23,063 nucleotides of DNA from a virus. Shown piece after piece: positions 14,326 to 21,295 of this stretch; the first letter of the stretch is position 1; each line of letters begins with the position of its first letter. A program made the translations under genes and the position numbers. The notes under the pieces are model-generated. The model saw only the letters and a program-made list of their open reading frames with translations, was not told the DNA's origin and ran no database searches. The stretch lies in the IMG/VR virus record IMGVR_UViG_3300029826_000019, positions 1 to 23,063 of that record. One strand, written 5' to 3'.

Positions 14326-14524
14326 GCTTCTTCGGCCTCCCTGGTCCTGGCTTCTTGTGAATCGAAAACGCTTGGCTGACTTCAGTTGATCGCTGCTGGA
14401 TTTCTTCCCGTTTGATCTTGCCGCCCGCTTTCAGAAATTCCTGAACGTGTTTTTCTATTTCAGAACGTTCAGCATTTTTTAAACTTGTCGAGCAGCATTG
14501 TGTTGCCCATGCGTCAGGATTCAT
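14318..14524 (-). CDS. Unknown small phage protein with a GPGRPKK end
   Basis: 68 residues from the ATG at 14524 with GGTGG five bases upstream; a GTG at 14533 would add three. Product: MNPDAWATQCC, a charged helix with EIEKHVQEFLKAGGKIKREEIQQ, then HKKPGPGRPKK at the end. The FL-x-AGG-KI pattern occurs in many small lambdoid-type proteins, and GRP-K-K is like an AT-hook, suggesting DNA contact, as inference. It overlaps its upstream neighbour by a few bases. Confidence 0.6.
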   Translation of the reverse strand: MNPDAWATQCCSTSLKNAERSEIEKHVQEFLKAGGKIKREEIQQRSTEVSQAFSIHKKPGPGRPKKHV

Positions 14525-14784
14525 AGCCGCCACCCCATCATCCCGCTAAAGTTCTTGTTGGTGTGATCTTTCGCAAGACTTTCGCTATATCCGTTGAATC
14601 GCTCTGCCCGCTCTTTCTCTGATTTTGCAATATCATTCTTGGCCTGCTGCTCTTTCGCTGCCTGCTTGGCTTCTGCTTTCTCTTTCAGATCCTTGATGAT
14701 TTCCAATATCTTCGCTTTGTTCTCTGGCGATTTGTCAGCAATATTTTTGATGACTCGCGCCAATGGTTCTGAAACGTGTTTCAT
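14521..14784 (-). CDS. Unknown charged helical protein behind the helicase gene
   Basis: 87 residues. MKHVSEPLARVIKNIADKSPENKAKILEII is followed by a long K/E/A/Q helix (about 30-65) with coiled-coil character, then FNGYSESLAKDHTNKNFSGMMGWRL. No known domain. Its start overlaps the helicase stop by 4 bp (ATGA). A helicase-loader role is conceivable by position but not shown by sequence. Confidence 0.65.
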   Translation of the reverse strand: MKHVSEPLARVIKNIADKSPENKAKILEIIKDLKEKAEAKQAAKEQQAKNDIAKSEKERAERFNGYSESLAKDHTNKNFSGMMGWRL

Positions 14785-16160
14785 AATTGTCTTCTCCTGC
14801 TTTTCGCGTATGGTATCTGTTCGACAATATCAGAAGGCTTGTCACCTGGAACAAATCTGCAAAATCCAAGTTGCGCATTAAACCAATCAGTCCCAGTCTG
14901 ACCGCCGCGAACCTTCCGCGAAATAAGCTCCATGACTTCTGGGTATGAAGTGTCTGCGTTATAAACCACATCGCGATATACAAAGGCGATCACATCTGCG
15001 TCCTGCTCGATGTTTCCCGATTGCCGAAGGTCTGACATGATCGGGCGCCTGTTCGGTCTGTCGTCGCACTTACGGCTGAGCTGGCAAAGCGCCACCACAG
15101 GGCAATTCAGTTCCTTGGCGAGGCGCTTAAGGCCAGCAGATACCTTGCCCACCCGGATGACTTCATTTTCGCCATCGGCTTCGACAAGGTGCATGTGGTC
15201 AACAACAATGAGCGAAAGTGTTTTTATTCTCTGAATACGTTTTGCGCGTGAAATGATCTGGCTGATTGATAGTGCAGGCGTCTGGTCAATTATCAAATCT
15301 GAATCTTTTGAATTGCCCACAAGACGCGTCAACTTTGGCCACTCTTCTTCATCGAAATCGGCCCGGCGCACTTTGTCGTAGGGAAGATTGCAGAAATCCG
15401 CTGTCAGCCGTCCAATCAACTCCTCCTCGGGCATTTCGAGCGAAAAGTACATGGCGGCTTTGCCTAGCGAAAAAACCGCGTGGCGGGCCATATTGAGACC
15501 AACAACAGACTTGCCCATAGCCGGGCGGCCAGCTATGACGATCAAAGCTCCAGGCTGCAGACCTCCGAGGCGCTCATCAAAATTGGAATATCCGCTTGGC
15601 AATCCGGTAATACCGCCCTCTGCCATCCTGCACTTGTCCAGATGCTCCAGGAACTTGCGCATGCCTTCCCGTATCCATCGGGGCCCCTGCTCGCTGGTAT
15701 TGGCGCTCAGAGCGCTAAGCTGTTCGTGAGCAGCCTCCAGGCGCTCGGTCAGGGTGCGGTTTGCATCCATTGCCAAGGTCTGAATTGCCATGCCGGCTTG
15801 GTACATCATGCGCAACTTGGAATATTCAGCGACCTTGGCGGCATAGGCCGTTACGTTGTAATCGCTGGGAGTGTTCTTGCTGATCGTGGCGCAAGTCACC
15901 CACCAGTTTGTGTCGCGATGCGTTTTTTCCAGATGATCAGCCAGCAAGCCGATGTCCAAGGTATCGCCCCGATTTTGAATATCGGTCATGGCCTCGAAGA
16001 TGCGGCGGTTCTCAAGCCGGAAAAAATCCTTGTGCGATACGATGGCCGCGACGTCTTCAAACCGCTCAGGATTGATCAGGATGCCTCCCAGCGTGAATTG
16101 CTCGGCCTCGATACTGAACAGGCGCTCGACGTCCATCATCGGCTCGTGGTCAGGCTGCAT
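14781..16160 (-). CDS. Replicative DNA helicase, DnaB family
   Basis: 459 residues, the usual DnaB length. The N-terminal domain begins with the E-A-E-Q-x-x-LGG-I-L signature (about 18-28) and continues with FF-x-x-x-x-R-x-I-F-x-A (about 46-57). The RecA-like C-terminal domain has GLPSGY-x-x-D near 186-195, Walker A GRPAMGKS at 211-218, FSLEMPEEEL near 239-248, Walker B SLIVVD at 316-321 and a QLSR-x-CDDR-x-x-RP-x-x-SDLR-SG-IEQDADV motif. It unwinds DNA ahead of the fork. It follows the initiator with an 11-bp overlap, the order of phage replication modules with their own helicase (as in P22 gene 18/12). Confidence 0.95.
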   Translation of the reverse strand: MQPDHEPMMDVERLFSIEAEQFTLGGILINPERFEDVAAIVSHKDFFRLENRRIFEAMTDIQNRGDTLDIGLLADHLEKTHRDTNWWVTCATISKNTPSDYNVTAYAAKVAEYSKLRMMYQAGMAIQTLAMDANRTLTERLEAAHEQLSALSANTSEQGPRWIREGMRKFLEHLDKCRMAEGGITGLPSGYSNFDERLGGLQPGALIVIAGRPAMGKSVVGLNMARHAVFSLGKAAMYFSLEMPEEELIGRLTADFCNLPYDKVRRADFDEEEWPKLTRLVGNSKDSDLIIDQTPALSISQIISRAKRIQRIKTLSLIVVDHMHLVEADGENEVIRVGKVSAGLKRLAKELNCPVVALCQLSRKCDDRPNRRPIMSDLRQSGNIEQDADVIAFVYRDVVYNADTSYPEVMELISRKVRGGQTGTDWFNAQLGFCRFVPGDKPSDIVEQIPYAKSRRRQL

Positions 16161-16932
16161 TCTGGTATCCTCCCTCGATGATCTTCTGGAATTTTTCGGA
16201 CCTGATCAAAAAATCAAAATCTGCTTGCCAAGTCTTTCCTGGCAATCGTCCCATTAAGAAATCTGAATCCTTGACGGTTAGAAAGTAATCACGCCACCAG
16301 TTTAGGTCTTGAAACCGTTTATGAGATTTCCATCTTGCCCTAAGCGCAGCCTGTCGTTTTGGTGTTAGGTCTCGAATGCTTGGCAGTTCAGGCAAAAGTT
16401 CGTGATATAACTTAACAATTTCGGCATGTGGGCACGAACTGGCGTTAGCCGGTTCAACGGGATTTCCCGTAAGTGTTTTTTCAGGATTCAGAGAATCAGG
16501 ATTCAGAGAATCAGGATTCAGAGAATCAGCCGGAGTGATTCCGATATTATCGGTACTTGTCGTGTAATTACTGGATTTATTGCAAGCTGTTGATTTTTCA
16601 GGTGGCGCGGGTATGTCTGATGCCTTTTCGTTTTTGTGCGGGTTCTGGTGCTCAAGAAAGCCACATACCTCAATGTATTGGTTTCCGTCTGCCTCATACA
16701 GCACTATAAAACCATTACTCGACAAGTTCCGAATGTATCCAGTAATTACTTGAGCGCTCAGGTCACGGTATGGGAATATCTGCGCCTTTATCCGGAGTGG
16801 ACGGAATTCAAGCCTTCCTTCTCTATCAGCCAAAAGCCATAGCCCTTCAAAAAGCAATGCCTCAAGGGGATCACATGTTCCAAGATATTCGTTTAGGAAA
16901 AACCCTGGCTTGATATTGCGAGCCCTAGCCAT
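16150..16932 (-). CDS. Replication initiator (lambda O-like position) with iterons in the gene
   Basis: 260 residues from the ATG at 16932 with GGTGA five bases upstream; the longer reading begins at a TTG (16944). N-terminal part (about 1-95): ARARNIKPGFFLNE-L, then EALLFEGLWLLADREGRLEFRP and IKAQIFPYR, then IEVCGFLEHQNPHKNE, a winged-helix DNA-binding domain of the phage replication type. A disordered linker carries the residues S-L-N-P-D/E in triplicate. C-terminal part (about 165-245): KLYHELLPELPSIRDLTPKRQAALRARW, ending with FLMGRLPGKTW-ADFDFLIRSEKFQKI, the common helicase/partner-binding end. It is followed by the helicase gene. Confidence 0.85.
   Translation of the reverse strand: MARARNIKPGFFLNEYLGTCDPLEALLFEGLWLLADREGRLEFRPLRIKAQIFPYRDLSAQVITGYIRNLSSNGFIVLYEADGNQYIEVCGFLEHQNPHKNEKASDIPAPPEKSTACNKSSNYTTSTDNIGITPADSLNPDSLNPDSLNPEKTLTGNPVEPANASSCPHAEIVKLYHELLPELPSIRDLTPKRQAALRARWKSHKRFQDLNWWRDYFLTVKDSDFLMGRLPGKTWQADFDFLIRSEKFQKIIEGGYQNAA
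16482..16526. repeat. Three perfect 15-bp iterons, candidate replication origin
   Basis: CAGGATTCAGAGAAT occurs three times in tandem at 16482, 16497 and 16512. Each unit with its next base holds the dyad GATTC-AGA-GAATC. They encode the linker of the initiator. In lambda the O protein binds repeats with dyad symmetry inside its own gene, next to an A/T-rich unwinding zone; here a moderately A/T-rich tract lies at about 16536-16600. Confidence 0.6.
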
Positions 16933-17353
16933 TACTTTCACCAATTAACGATAACCTTCTGAGAGACTCAGAAGCGGCGTATTCGCCTACCTCGCCAAAT
17001 GGCGTACCATCAAGATTGACACGGATGGCCTTTGGGTCTGTCATGGCGGTCAGGTATGGAATTGTCCATACATGTCGAGCAACGGCCCTGCTGACAAAGG
17101 ATTGGGTAATAGGCTTTGGCGGTTCTATCTGCTGATGAATGCCGATAGCGAGAGGTTGGTTATTCTTGAATACATCGAACGTTTTAAGCCATTCATAGGT
17201 CAAGGAAACAAGCAGTTCAGCCTGTTCCTTTTTTAGCTTGTTGGCCTTTTCTCTGGCTTTTTGTGCTTTTGCGTTGGCCTTGCGCTTTTTCTTGGCCTCA
17301 CGTTTGGCTTGTTTTTTGGCTTCTTCTTCAGCCGTAAGAGGTTGTTCTTGCAT
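16925..17353 (-). CDS. ProQ/FinO-family RNA chaperone with a lysine-rich tail
   Basis: 142 residues. Residues 1-48 are strongly basic and helical (repeats of EEAKKQAK, KKKRKANAKAQ, KLKKEQAE). The rest is a compact FinO domain: YEWLKTFDVF-NNQPLAIGIHQQI, FVSRAVARHVWTIPYLTAM, KAIRVNLDGTPFGEVGEYAA-S-x-LRRL. The P-L-x-x-GI, the aromatic Y-L region and R-x-x-LDG-x-x-x-GEV are the marks of ProQ. This family binds 3'-side hairpins of RNAs and pairs antisense RNAs. It stands 8 bp overlapping and upstream of the initiator gene. Carriage by a phage suggests control of phage or host RNA; target unknown. Confidence 0.88.
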   Translation of the reverse strand: MQEQPLTAEEEAKKQAKREAKKKRKANAKAQKAREKANKLKKEQAELLVSLTYEWLKTFDVFKNNQPLAIGIHQQIEPPKPITQSFVSRAVARHVWTIPYLTAMTDPKAIRVNLDGTPFGEVGEYAASESLRRLSLIGESNG

Positions 17354-17505
17354 GCAACAATCCTATTTTGAGTAGACCGGAACGGCGATAATTCCGCCGA
17401 AGGGCATCTAATTGGATAGACATTGAAACGGTACGAACCGGCCCACGCAAAATAGGACTGCCATACCTTCGATTTACGCTTATCACGGCGCTGATTCAAT
17501 TCTAT

Positions 17506-17534
17506 AAGCCCCGAACCGTTATGGCAAGGGGCTT
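17506..17534 (-). terminator. Hairpin between the 83-residue gene and the ProQ/FinO gene
   Basis: AAGCCCC (17506-17512) and GGGGCTT (17528-17534) form a perfect 7-bp stem with a 15-nt loop. On the plus strand TT follows the stem after GGGGCTT; on the minus strand TAT follows, so it is at best a weak terminator in the direction of the genes. Because it is the RNA hairpin nearest to a FinO-type protein gene, it could be an autoregulatory binding site; that is inference. The rest of the gap (17354-17546, 193 bp) holds no gene that I see. Confidence 0.45.
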
Positions 17535-17546
17535 TTCCATTCCTCT

Positions 17547-17798
17547 CTATTTGATCAATTCAGACTGCTTGCTTTCCATCTTCCGGTGCCGATTCAGCCA
17601 CTTCATAACGTCCTGCCGGATAAGTTCGTCGGTATCCGGTAGGTAGATATAGGCCCACCCGTTGAACGTTGCTCCACCATAATGTCGGGCAATACTGAAC
17701 TGAGTATGACTAACACCACGAATCAGGAACGGCGTGTCTTTTGGAAGGCCGGATGATTCCAGGGCTTCGAGTTCGGATTGGGTTATGTGGCTAGTCAT
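17547..17798 (-). CDS. Unknown phage protein
   Basis: 83 residues. Product: MTSHITQSELEALESSGLPKDTPFLIRGVSHTQFS, then IARHYGGATFNGWAYIYLPDTDELIRQDVMKWLNRHRK and a short Lys-rich end. The middle block (G-G-x-x-FNG-x-x-Y-x-Y-x-P-x-T-D-ELIR-x-DV-x-x-W) recurs in small proteins of Pseudomonas-type phages as I recall. No catalytic residue set stands out. It starts 1 bp beyond the stop of the methyltransferase-like gene. Function unknown. Confidence 0.7.
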   Translation of the reverse strand: MTSHITQSELEALESSGLPKDTPFLIRGVSHTQFSIARHYGGATFNGWAYIYLPDTDELIRQDVMKWLNRHRKMESKQSELIK

Positions 17799-17799
17799 T

Positions 17800-18378
17800 T
17801 CAGCTCAATTCCTCTTTGGATTTTCCCCACTGCTCAGCCATAGCGCGGGCAATTCCAAGATACGTCCGGCTGCGTTCCTTCCAGCGATTAGGGCTGGGAG
17901 GCATCCTGTGTACCCTGTTTTCACGCCCATCGACAATATCAGTTGCCTTGAGCGGCGGAAGATTTTTAAGCCACAGGCACGTCGCCTTTGTTTCTCCATG
18001 GCCAAACATCCACGGTTGAATAATCTGGTCAGGCTTTCTAATGGCTGTACTGATAATCGAAATGGGGTTTTCCAACGCGATCCGCTCAATTGGCGCATCT
18101 AGTAGCCGTTGGACAAAAGCAAGCGCAGCCTGCTGCCTACCATCAGCTCGTTTTTGCGGGAAATATCTAGCGCCAGACACTGCCAAATGTGTACATGGTG
18201 GATGACAAATCATCATATCAAAGTGTTCACTATTGATTAGGTCGAAACAATCACCTTGATAATGCCTATCGCTTCCATCCTCTGCCGGCTCAAAATCAGC
18301 AGACCATACATCATGTCCAAGCGCAGAAAAAGCGCTGCGGACTCTTCCGCTATACTCACAGGCTATTAAAATTCTCAT
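17800..18378 (-). CDS. DNA cytosine methyltransferase-like protein, short
   Basis: 192 residues. MRILIACEYSGRVRSAFSALGHDVWSADFEPAEDG at the start is a Rossmann S-adenosylmethionine site; C7 and E8 stand where C5-methyltransferases carry the F-x-G-x-G region. MMICHPPCTHLAVSGARYF near 54-72 contains PPC, the position of the catalytic PPCQ cysteine, and ALENPIS near 100-106 is the ENP motif. It ends W-MFGHGETKATCLWLKNLPPL and RSRTYLGIARAMAEQW. Families of this short type are common in phages. It would protect phage DNA; the lack of a target recognition domain makes activity uncertain. Confidence 0.75.
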   Translation of the reverse strand: MRILIACEYSGRVRSAFSALGHDVWSADFEPAEDGSDRHYQGDCFDLINSEHFDMMICHPPCTHLAVSGARYFPQKRADGRQQAALAFVQRLLDAPIERIALENPISIISTAIRKPDQIIQPWMFGHGETKATCLWLKNLPPLKATDIVDGRENRVHRMPPSPNRWKERSRTYLGIARAMAEQWGKSKEELS

Positions 18379-18433
18379 TTACTTTCCTATTCAATTAATC
18401 ATCAAGACCAATCGGATCGAGTTAGGTAACTAG

Positions 18434-18631
18434 TCATAATCTGAACTCCGCATATTCCAACACTAATTCATTAGTGATGTGATCATATTCAGAATCCATT
18501 ACGACAAACATTTCCCATTCTGGCATAAATCCAAGACCTGTATCTTGCATTTCAATACTGGCCAAATGCTTCTCAAGCAGAGCACCCAGTTCTTCCCGGA
18601 ACTCTTTCTCGCGCTGCTCTTTAGTTTTCAT
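18434..18631 (-). CDS. Unknown small acidic phage protein
   Basis: 65 residues from the ATG at 18631 with GGAG seven bases upstream; the longer in-frame reading (to 18775) would overlap the zinc-ribbon gene. Product: MKTKEQREKEFREELGALLEKHLASI, then MQDTGLGFMPEWEMFVVMDSEYDHITNELVLEYAEFRL. A charged first helix and an acidic second half; no motif recognised. It overlaps the preceding gene by 11 bp. Confidence 0.65.
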   Translation of the reverse strand: MKTKEQREKEFREELGALLEKHLASIEMQDTGLGFMPEWEMFVVMDSEYDHITNELVLEYAEFRL

Positions 18632-18821
18632 TCCCGCTCTCCGTTGAATTTTCGATTTCATCCAGGCCAGGTAAAGGGCTACCATCGCTATATTCCCTCT
18701 TCGGCTCCAGCATGCCTTCCAGATCAGTCTTGGCTCCGTTGTGCCGCCCGCAGTTATCGCACCGGAAAGATCCATCTCCGACGAAATGGTGCGGGAAGTT
18801 GCAGTGTTTGCAGTTACGCAT
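18621..18821 (-). CDS. Small zinc-ribbon protein
   Basis: 66 residues from the ATG at 18821, chosen because GGAGG lies five bases upstream. C4-x2-C7 and C21-x2-C24 (NCKHC, RCDNCG) make a zinc ribbon, like rubredoxin-knuckle nucleic acid-binding modules. The remainder is acidic and disordered (DGSPLPGLDEIENSTES). It overlaps the next gene by 11 bp. Likely an adaptor protein for nucleic acid or RNA polymerase; this is inference. Confidence 0.7.
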   Translation of the reverse strand: MRNCKHCNFPHHFVGDGSFRCDNCGRHNGAKTDLEGMLEPKREYSDGSPLPGLDEIENSTESGNEN

Positions 18822-18856
18822 GGTGGCCTCCGCAGGCTTCGATAAACTCGATTTGC

Positions 18857-19018
18857 TCATAAACAATGAGGGTCATCATAATTGTCTAAACAGTTGCTAC
18901 AGAGTGCATGCTTTTTCCACCGATGATCTTTCGGAACCCATAAATCCTTTTTTACTGCCTTCCCGCAGTCATGGCATCGCCAATGAAAATCCTTTTTATC
19001 TTTATGTTTCTCTGACAT
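18857..19018 (-). CDS. 53-residue zinc-binding protein
   Basis: ATG at 19018 with AGGAG seven bases upstream, TGA at 18857. Product: MSEKHKDKKDFHWRCHDCGK, then AVKKDLWVPKDHRWKKHALCSNCLDNYDDPHCL. C15-x2-C18 and C40-x2-C43 form a second zinc-ribbon-type pair set in this operon, with H51/C52 near the end. The start is 3 bp from the stop of the upstream gene. Function unknown; the basic surface would suit nucleic acid binding. Confidence 0.65.
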   Translation of the reverse strand: MSEKHKDKKDFHWRCHDCGKAVKKDLWVPKDHRWKKHALCSNCLDNYDDPHCL

Positions 19019-19020
19019 CC

Positions 19021-19224
19021 TTACTCTCCTGCTTTCTGGTAAAACTTCACCGTCGCCTGGCGCCTCTCCTGCTCACCAAGCCGCTTGTGGTATTCCTCAA
19101 GGGTTTCCCCGTACATCTGCCGAAATCGCTCGCTGTGGGTCTGCTTGGGTGCCAGCAGGCACCGATCATTGCGCTTGGGCCACCAGAGGCGATATAGGCA
19201 GCGTTTTTGGTGTTCGTCGGTCAT
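19021..19224 (-). CDS. Unknown small phage protein
   Basis: 67 residues. Product: MTDEHQKRCLYRLWWPKRNDRCLLAP, then KQTHSERFRQMYGETLEEYHKRLGEQ and ERRQATVKFYQKAGE. Two cysteines and many charged aromatic residues in the first half, a helical charged second half. Phage proteins with a cysteine pair and G-x-S/T-L-E-E-Y-x-x-R are common in early operons, often unnamed. It overlaps the helix-turn-helix gene by 4 bp and is 3 bp from the next. Confidence 0.65.
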   Translation of the reverse strand: MTDEHQKRCLYRLWWPKRNDRCLLAPKQTHSERFRQMYGETLEEYHKRLGEQERRQATVKFYQKAGE

Positions 19225-19442
19225 GCGGCCTCCACCCGAACCCGCCCCAACTCCCCAGGCTCCAAAACGTCACTGGCATAATCCAGAAGCGTCAGACCAT
19301 CCTCGAAAAACATGCGCTTCGTCGTGCCGTTTGAAATTTTGCCCAATGCGTCTTTGCTCAGGCCGGTTTCTTTGGCCACGGTGGTGGTTGATTTTCCGTG
19401 TGAGCGCAGGAGTGAGATTAGGAGTTGCCAGTTGATTTTCAT
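19221..19442 (-). CDS. Small helix-turn-helix (Cro-like) DNA-binding protein
   Basis: 73 residues. WQLLISLLRSHGKSTTTVAKETGLSKDALGKISNGTTKR is a helix-turn-helix of the Cro/XRE type: a first helix, then V-A-x-x-TG-S-x-x-x-L-x-x-I-x-x-G. The rest (FFEDGLTLLDYASDVL-PGELGRV) is helical. It would bind an operator as a dimer; the palindrome near 11.1 kb or the divergent region near 22.6 kb are possible sites. It overlaps the methyltransferase stop by 4 bp. Confidence 0.7.
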   Translation of the reverse strand: MKINWQLLISLLRSHGKSTTTVAKETGLSKDALGKISNGTTKRMFFEDGLTLLDYASDVLEPGELGRVRVEAA

Positions 19443-21028
19443 GCTTTGTCCGCCATCAAAATCACGACTGCAATCGAAGTGCCAGCAAATTCGTTTTCAT
19501 AGGGACCGTGCCATACGCAAGACCAACCAGGCAGGATGTCCTTGCCTCTTGCTGAGGCCGGCAGAATGGAGACAAGGCGACCACCGTTAGTGACCTGCTC
19601 TGCTGCTGCCTGAACATGCGCCTGCCATCTTCCGTCGCTGAAAGGGGGGTTCATGACAATGCGATCGAAACTGCCACGGCCTGGGTGCTTGAGAAAATCT
19701 CCGGTGACAACGTAGCGACCTTTTACCCGCAAAACTTCTGCCCGCAATTTGCTAACCTCGATGCAGGTCAGGTGCTTGCACTCAGGAATCAGATCGGCAA
19801 TTGCGCCAGTTCCTGCGCTGGGCTCCAGAACCATGTGATGCGGCTCAATTTCTGCCAGCCCAATTGCAATGAGCGCCAACTTTTCGGGCGTGGGGTAAAA
19901 CTGATGTGATTTGTCGTCAGGAATGCAGCCGCTGCAAACAATCCAATCCAGAGCAGCCTGGGGGTCGTAATCAAACCGCCAGAACCCGAGCTTGTCAGGC
20001 TCGCCACCAATGCTTTCCAGTACACGTTCCGCCTCTTTCACTGCGAATTTGTTGTCACGGTAGGCAATAGGCAAATATCGCGTATTGGGGATTCTTTTGA
20101 ACTGGCGGCGAATCTCATCAACCAGTTCCTGCGCTTCTTCCAGCTTTGCCAGGATATTGACAACATCAAAAGGCAATGGCCGCTGAATAAGCTGGACGTC
20201 TTTTGTTTTGCGCTTCGGCTTCTGGCGGAATTTTGGCGGAATAGCCATGGGGTAAATGCTGGCCAGTACAGCATTCAGGCGCCATGCCATGTCTGGGTGA
20301 ACTTCGATATGTGCAGTTCCGACTCCGGCGTAAACGCGGATTTTCAACGCCCCTCCATCCAGCAGCATCCACTGTCCTGGATTTCGTTTGCATGCTCGAA
20401 TGACTTGGTCAGTGGCGCCATAGCCGGGTTCGTCCCGGCCCATGAATTTCGCAACCACAGCGCGAAGGTCGCCTATATAACCGGCTTTGCTGCTGTTGGT
20501 CAGACCAAAGCTGTCGATGACAGATCCCACTATCATGCGCTTGCCAAAGCCTTCGGGTCGGTTCGTGACGTGCTCGCCGGACAATGCCCTGAATATTCCA
20601 TCGACGCGCTCAGCGAAAAACTGCGAGCGCATCTGCAGCAAATCCATCAGGGTATTGCGCACGGTCTCTTCCTCGAAATCAGGCGCCTTTTTCTCGCGGA
20701 TCAGGTCAAACCATTCGTCCCGCCGTTTTTGCGGCATGCAGTCTATAACATCAGTGAGCTTTAGGGTGCGCTGCCAGTATTCAGAGTTGAGCGCCGCGAC
20801 CGCTCCAGGAACATCGAATAGCCTTTCCAGGTGGTACCATTGATCGCGTCGATCGCGATTGCCTTCGATGAAATAGCCAATAGTGCCAGACAGCTCGCCG
20901 GTCATGATCGCAGCCGTGCGCTCAATTTTTTCGCGGGTCGCTCTGTATTGTGCAACCAGGCCGTCAACCATGTCGGTCGATGCCGGTGCGAAAAATTTAA
21001 AATCTGCAATTTCGGCTGCTGCTGTCAT
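19439..21028 (-). CDS. DUF4942-type N6-adenine DNA methyltransferase
   Basis: 529 residues from the ATG at 21028 with GAGGA upstream; a TTG at 21049 would add seven residues. The first 270 or so residues are the helical DUF4942 region seen in phage methyltransferases (RDRRDQWYHLERLFDVPGAVAAL, MQSQFF-type helices, an F-SG-H-TN block). The C-terminal catalytic domain has FYPTPEKLA (about 377), motif I VLEPSAGTGAI (about 400-410), IEVSKLRAEVL, and motif IV IVMNPPFSDGRW (about 457-468), the NPPF of amino-methylating enzymes. It would methylate adenine in phage DNA and so resist host restriction. A second, cytosine-type enzyme is encoded 1 kb on. Confidence 0.85.
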   Translation of the reverse strand: MTAAAEIADFKFFAPASTDMVDGLVAQYRATREKIERTAAIMTGELSGTIGYFIEGNRDRRDQWYHLERLFDVPGAVAALNSEYWQRTLKLTDVIDCMPQKRRDEWFDLIREKKAPDFEEETVRNTLMDLLQMRSQFFAERVDGIFRALSGEHVTNRPEGFGKRMIVGSVIDSFGLTNSSKAGYIGDLRAVVAKFMGRDEPGYGATDQVIRACKRNPGQWMLLDGGALKIRVYAGVGTAHIEVHPDMAWRLNAVLASIYPMAIPPKFRQKPKRKTKDVQLIQRPLPFDVVNILAKLEEAQELVDEIRRQFKRIPNTRYLPIAYRDNKFAVKEAERVLESIGGEPDKLGFWRFDYDPQAALDWIVCSGCIPDDKSHQFYPTPEKLALIAIGLAEIEPHHMVLEPSAGTGAIADLIPECKHLTCIEVSKLRAEVLRVKGRYVVTGDFLKHPGRGSFDRIVMNPPFSDGRWQAHVQAAAEQVTNGGRLVSILPASARGKDILPGWSCVWHGPYENEFAGTSIAVVILMADKA

Positions 21029-21041
21029 GGCTTCCTCGCTA

Positions 21042-21275
21042 TTATTCAAACTTCAGAGCGCTGATTTTCTTGATCTGCTTGTCCAGCGATTTCAGCTTTG
21101 CAATGCGCATTTCTTCGGCGCTGGCTATGGCTTCGGCTTTTGTGTGGTGCCATTGTTTTTTTGGTATGTATGACCAATAGCCGTCAGGATGAAAATATCC
21201 ATCATCATGTATCTCGCCTTCCATTTCCTTGATTCCGTCGGTAAGTGCATACCGTGTTACCCATACCTTTGCCAT
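21042..21275 (-). CDS. Small phage protein of the K-V-W-V-T-x-YALT type
   Basis: 77 residues from the ATG at 21275, with GAGGA five bases upstream; the longer reading would run through the tRNA-like gene. Product: MAKVWVTRYALTDGIKEMEGEI, then DDGYFHPDGYWSYIPKKQWHHTKAEAIASAEEMRIAKLKSLDKQIKKI. This layout (start V-x-x-YALT-GI, an aromatic middle, EA-x-x-AE-MR-x-KL-SL-x-x-Q at the end) is common in phage early regions; function not known. It begins only 21 bp after the tRNA-like gene on the same strand. Confidence 0.75.
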   Translation of the reverse strand: MAKVWVTRYALTDGIKEMEGEIHDDGYFHPDGYWSYIPKKQWHHTKAEAIASAEEMRIAKLKSLDKQIKKISALKFE

Positions 21276-21295
21276 GATATTCCTCACTTTTTGTT

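Noticed and set aside
15480-16181. Open frame of 233 codons on the plus strand
   Set aside because: Lies wholly antisense to the clear DnaB-type helicase; no domain; typical shadow frame of a GC-balanced gene.
16482-16526. Iterons considered as CRISPR or plain microsatellite
   Set aside because: No spacers; position in a replication initiator and dyad symmetry favour an origin, though slippage stays possible.
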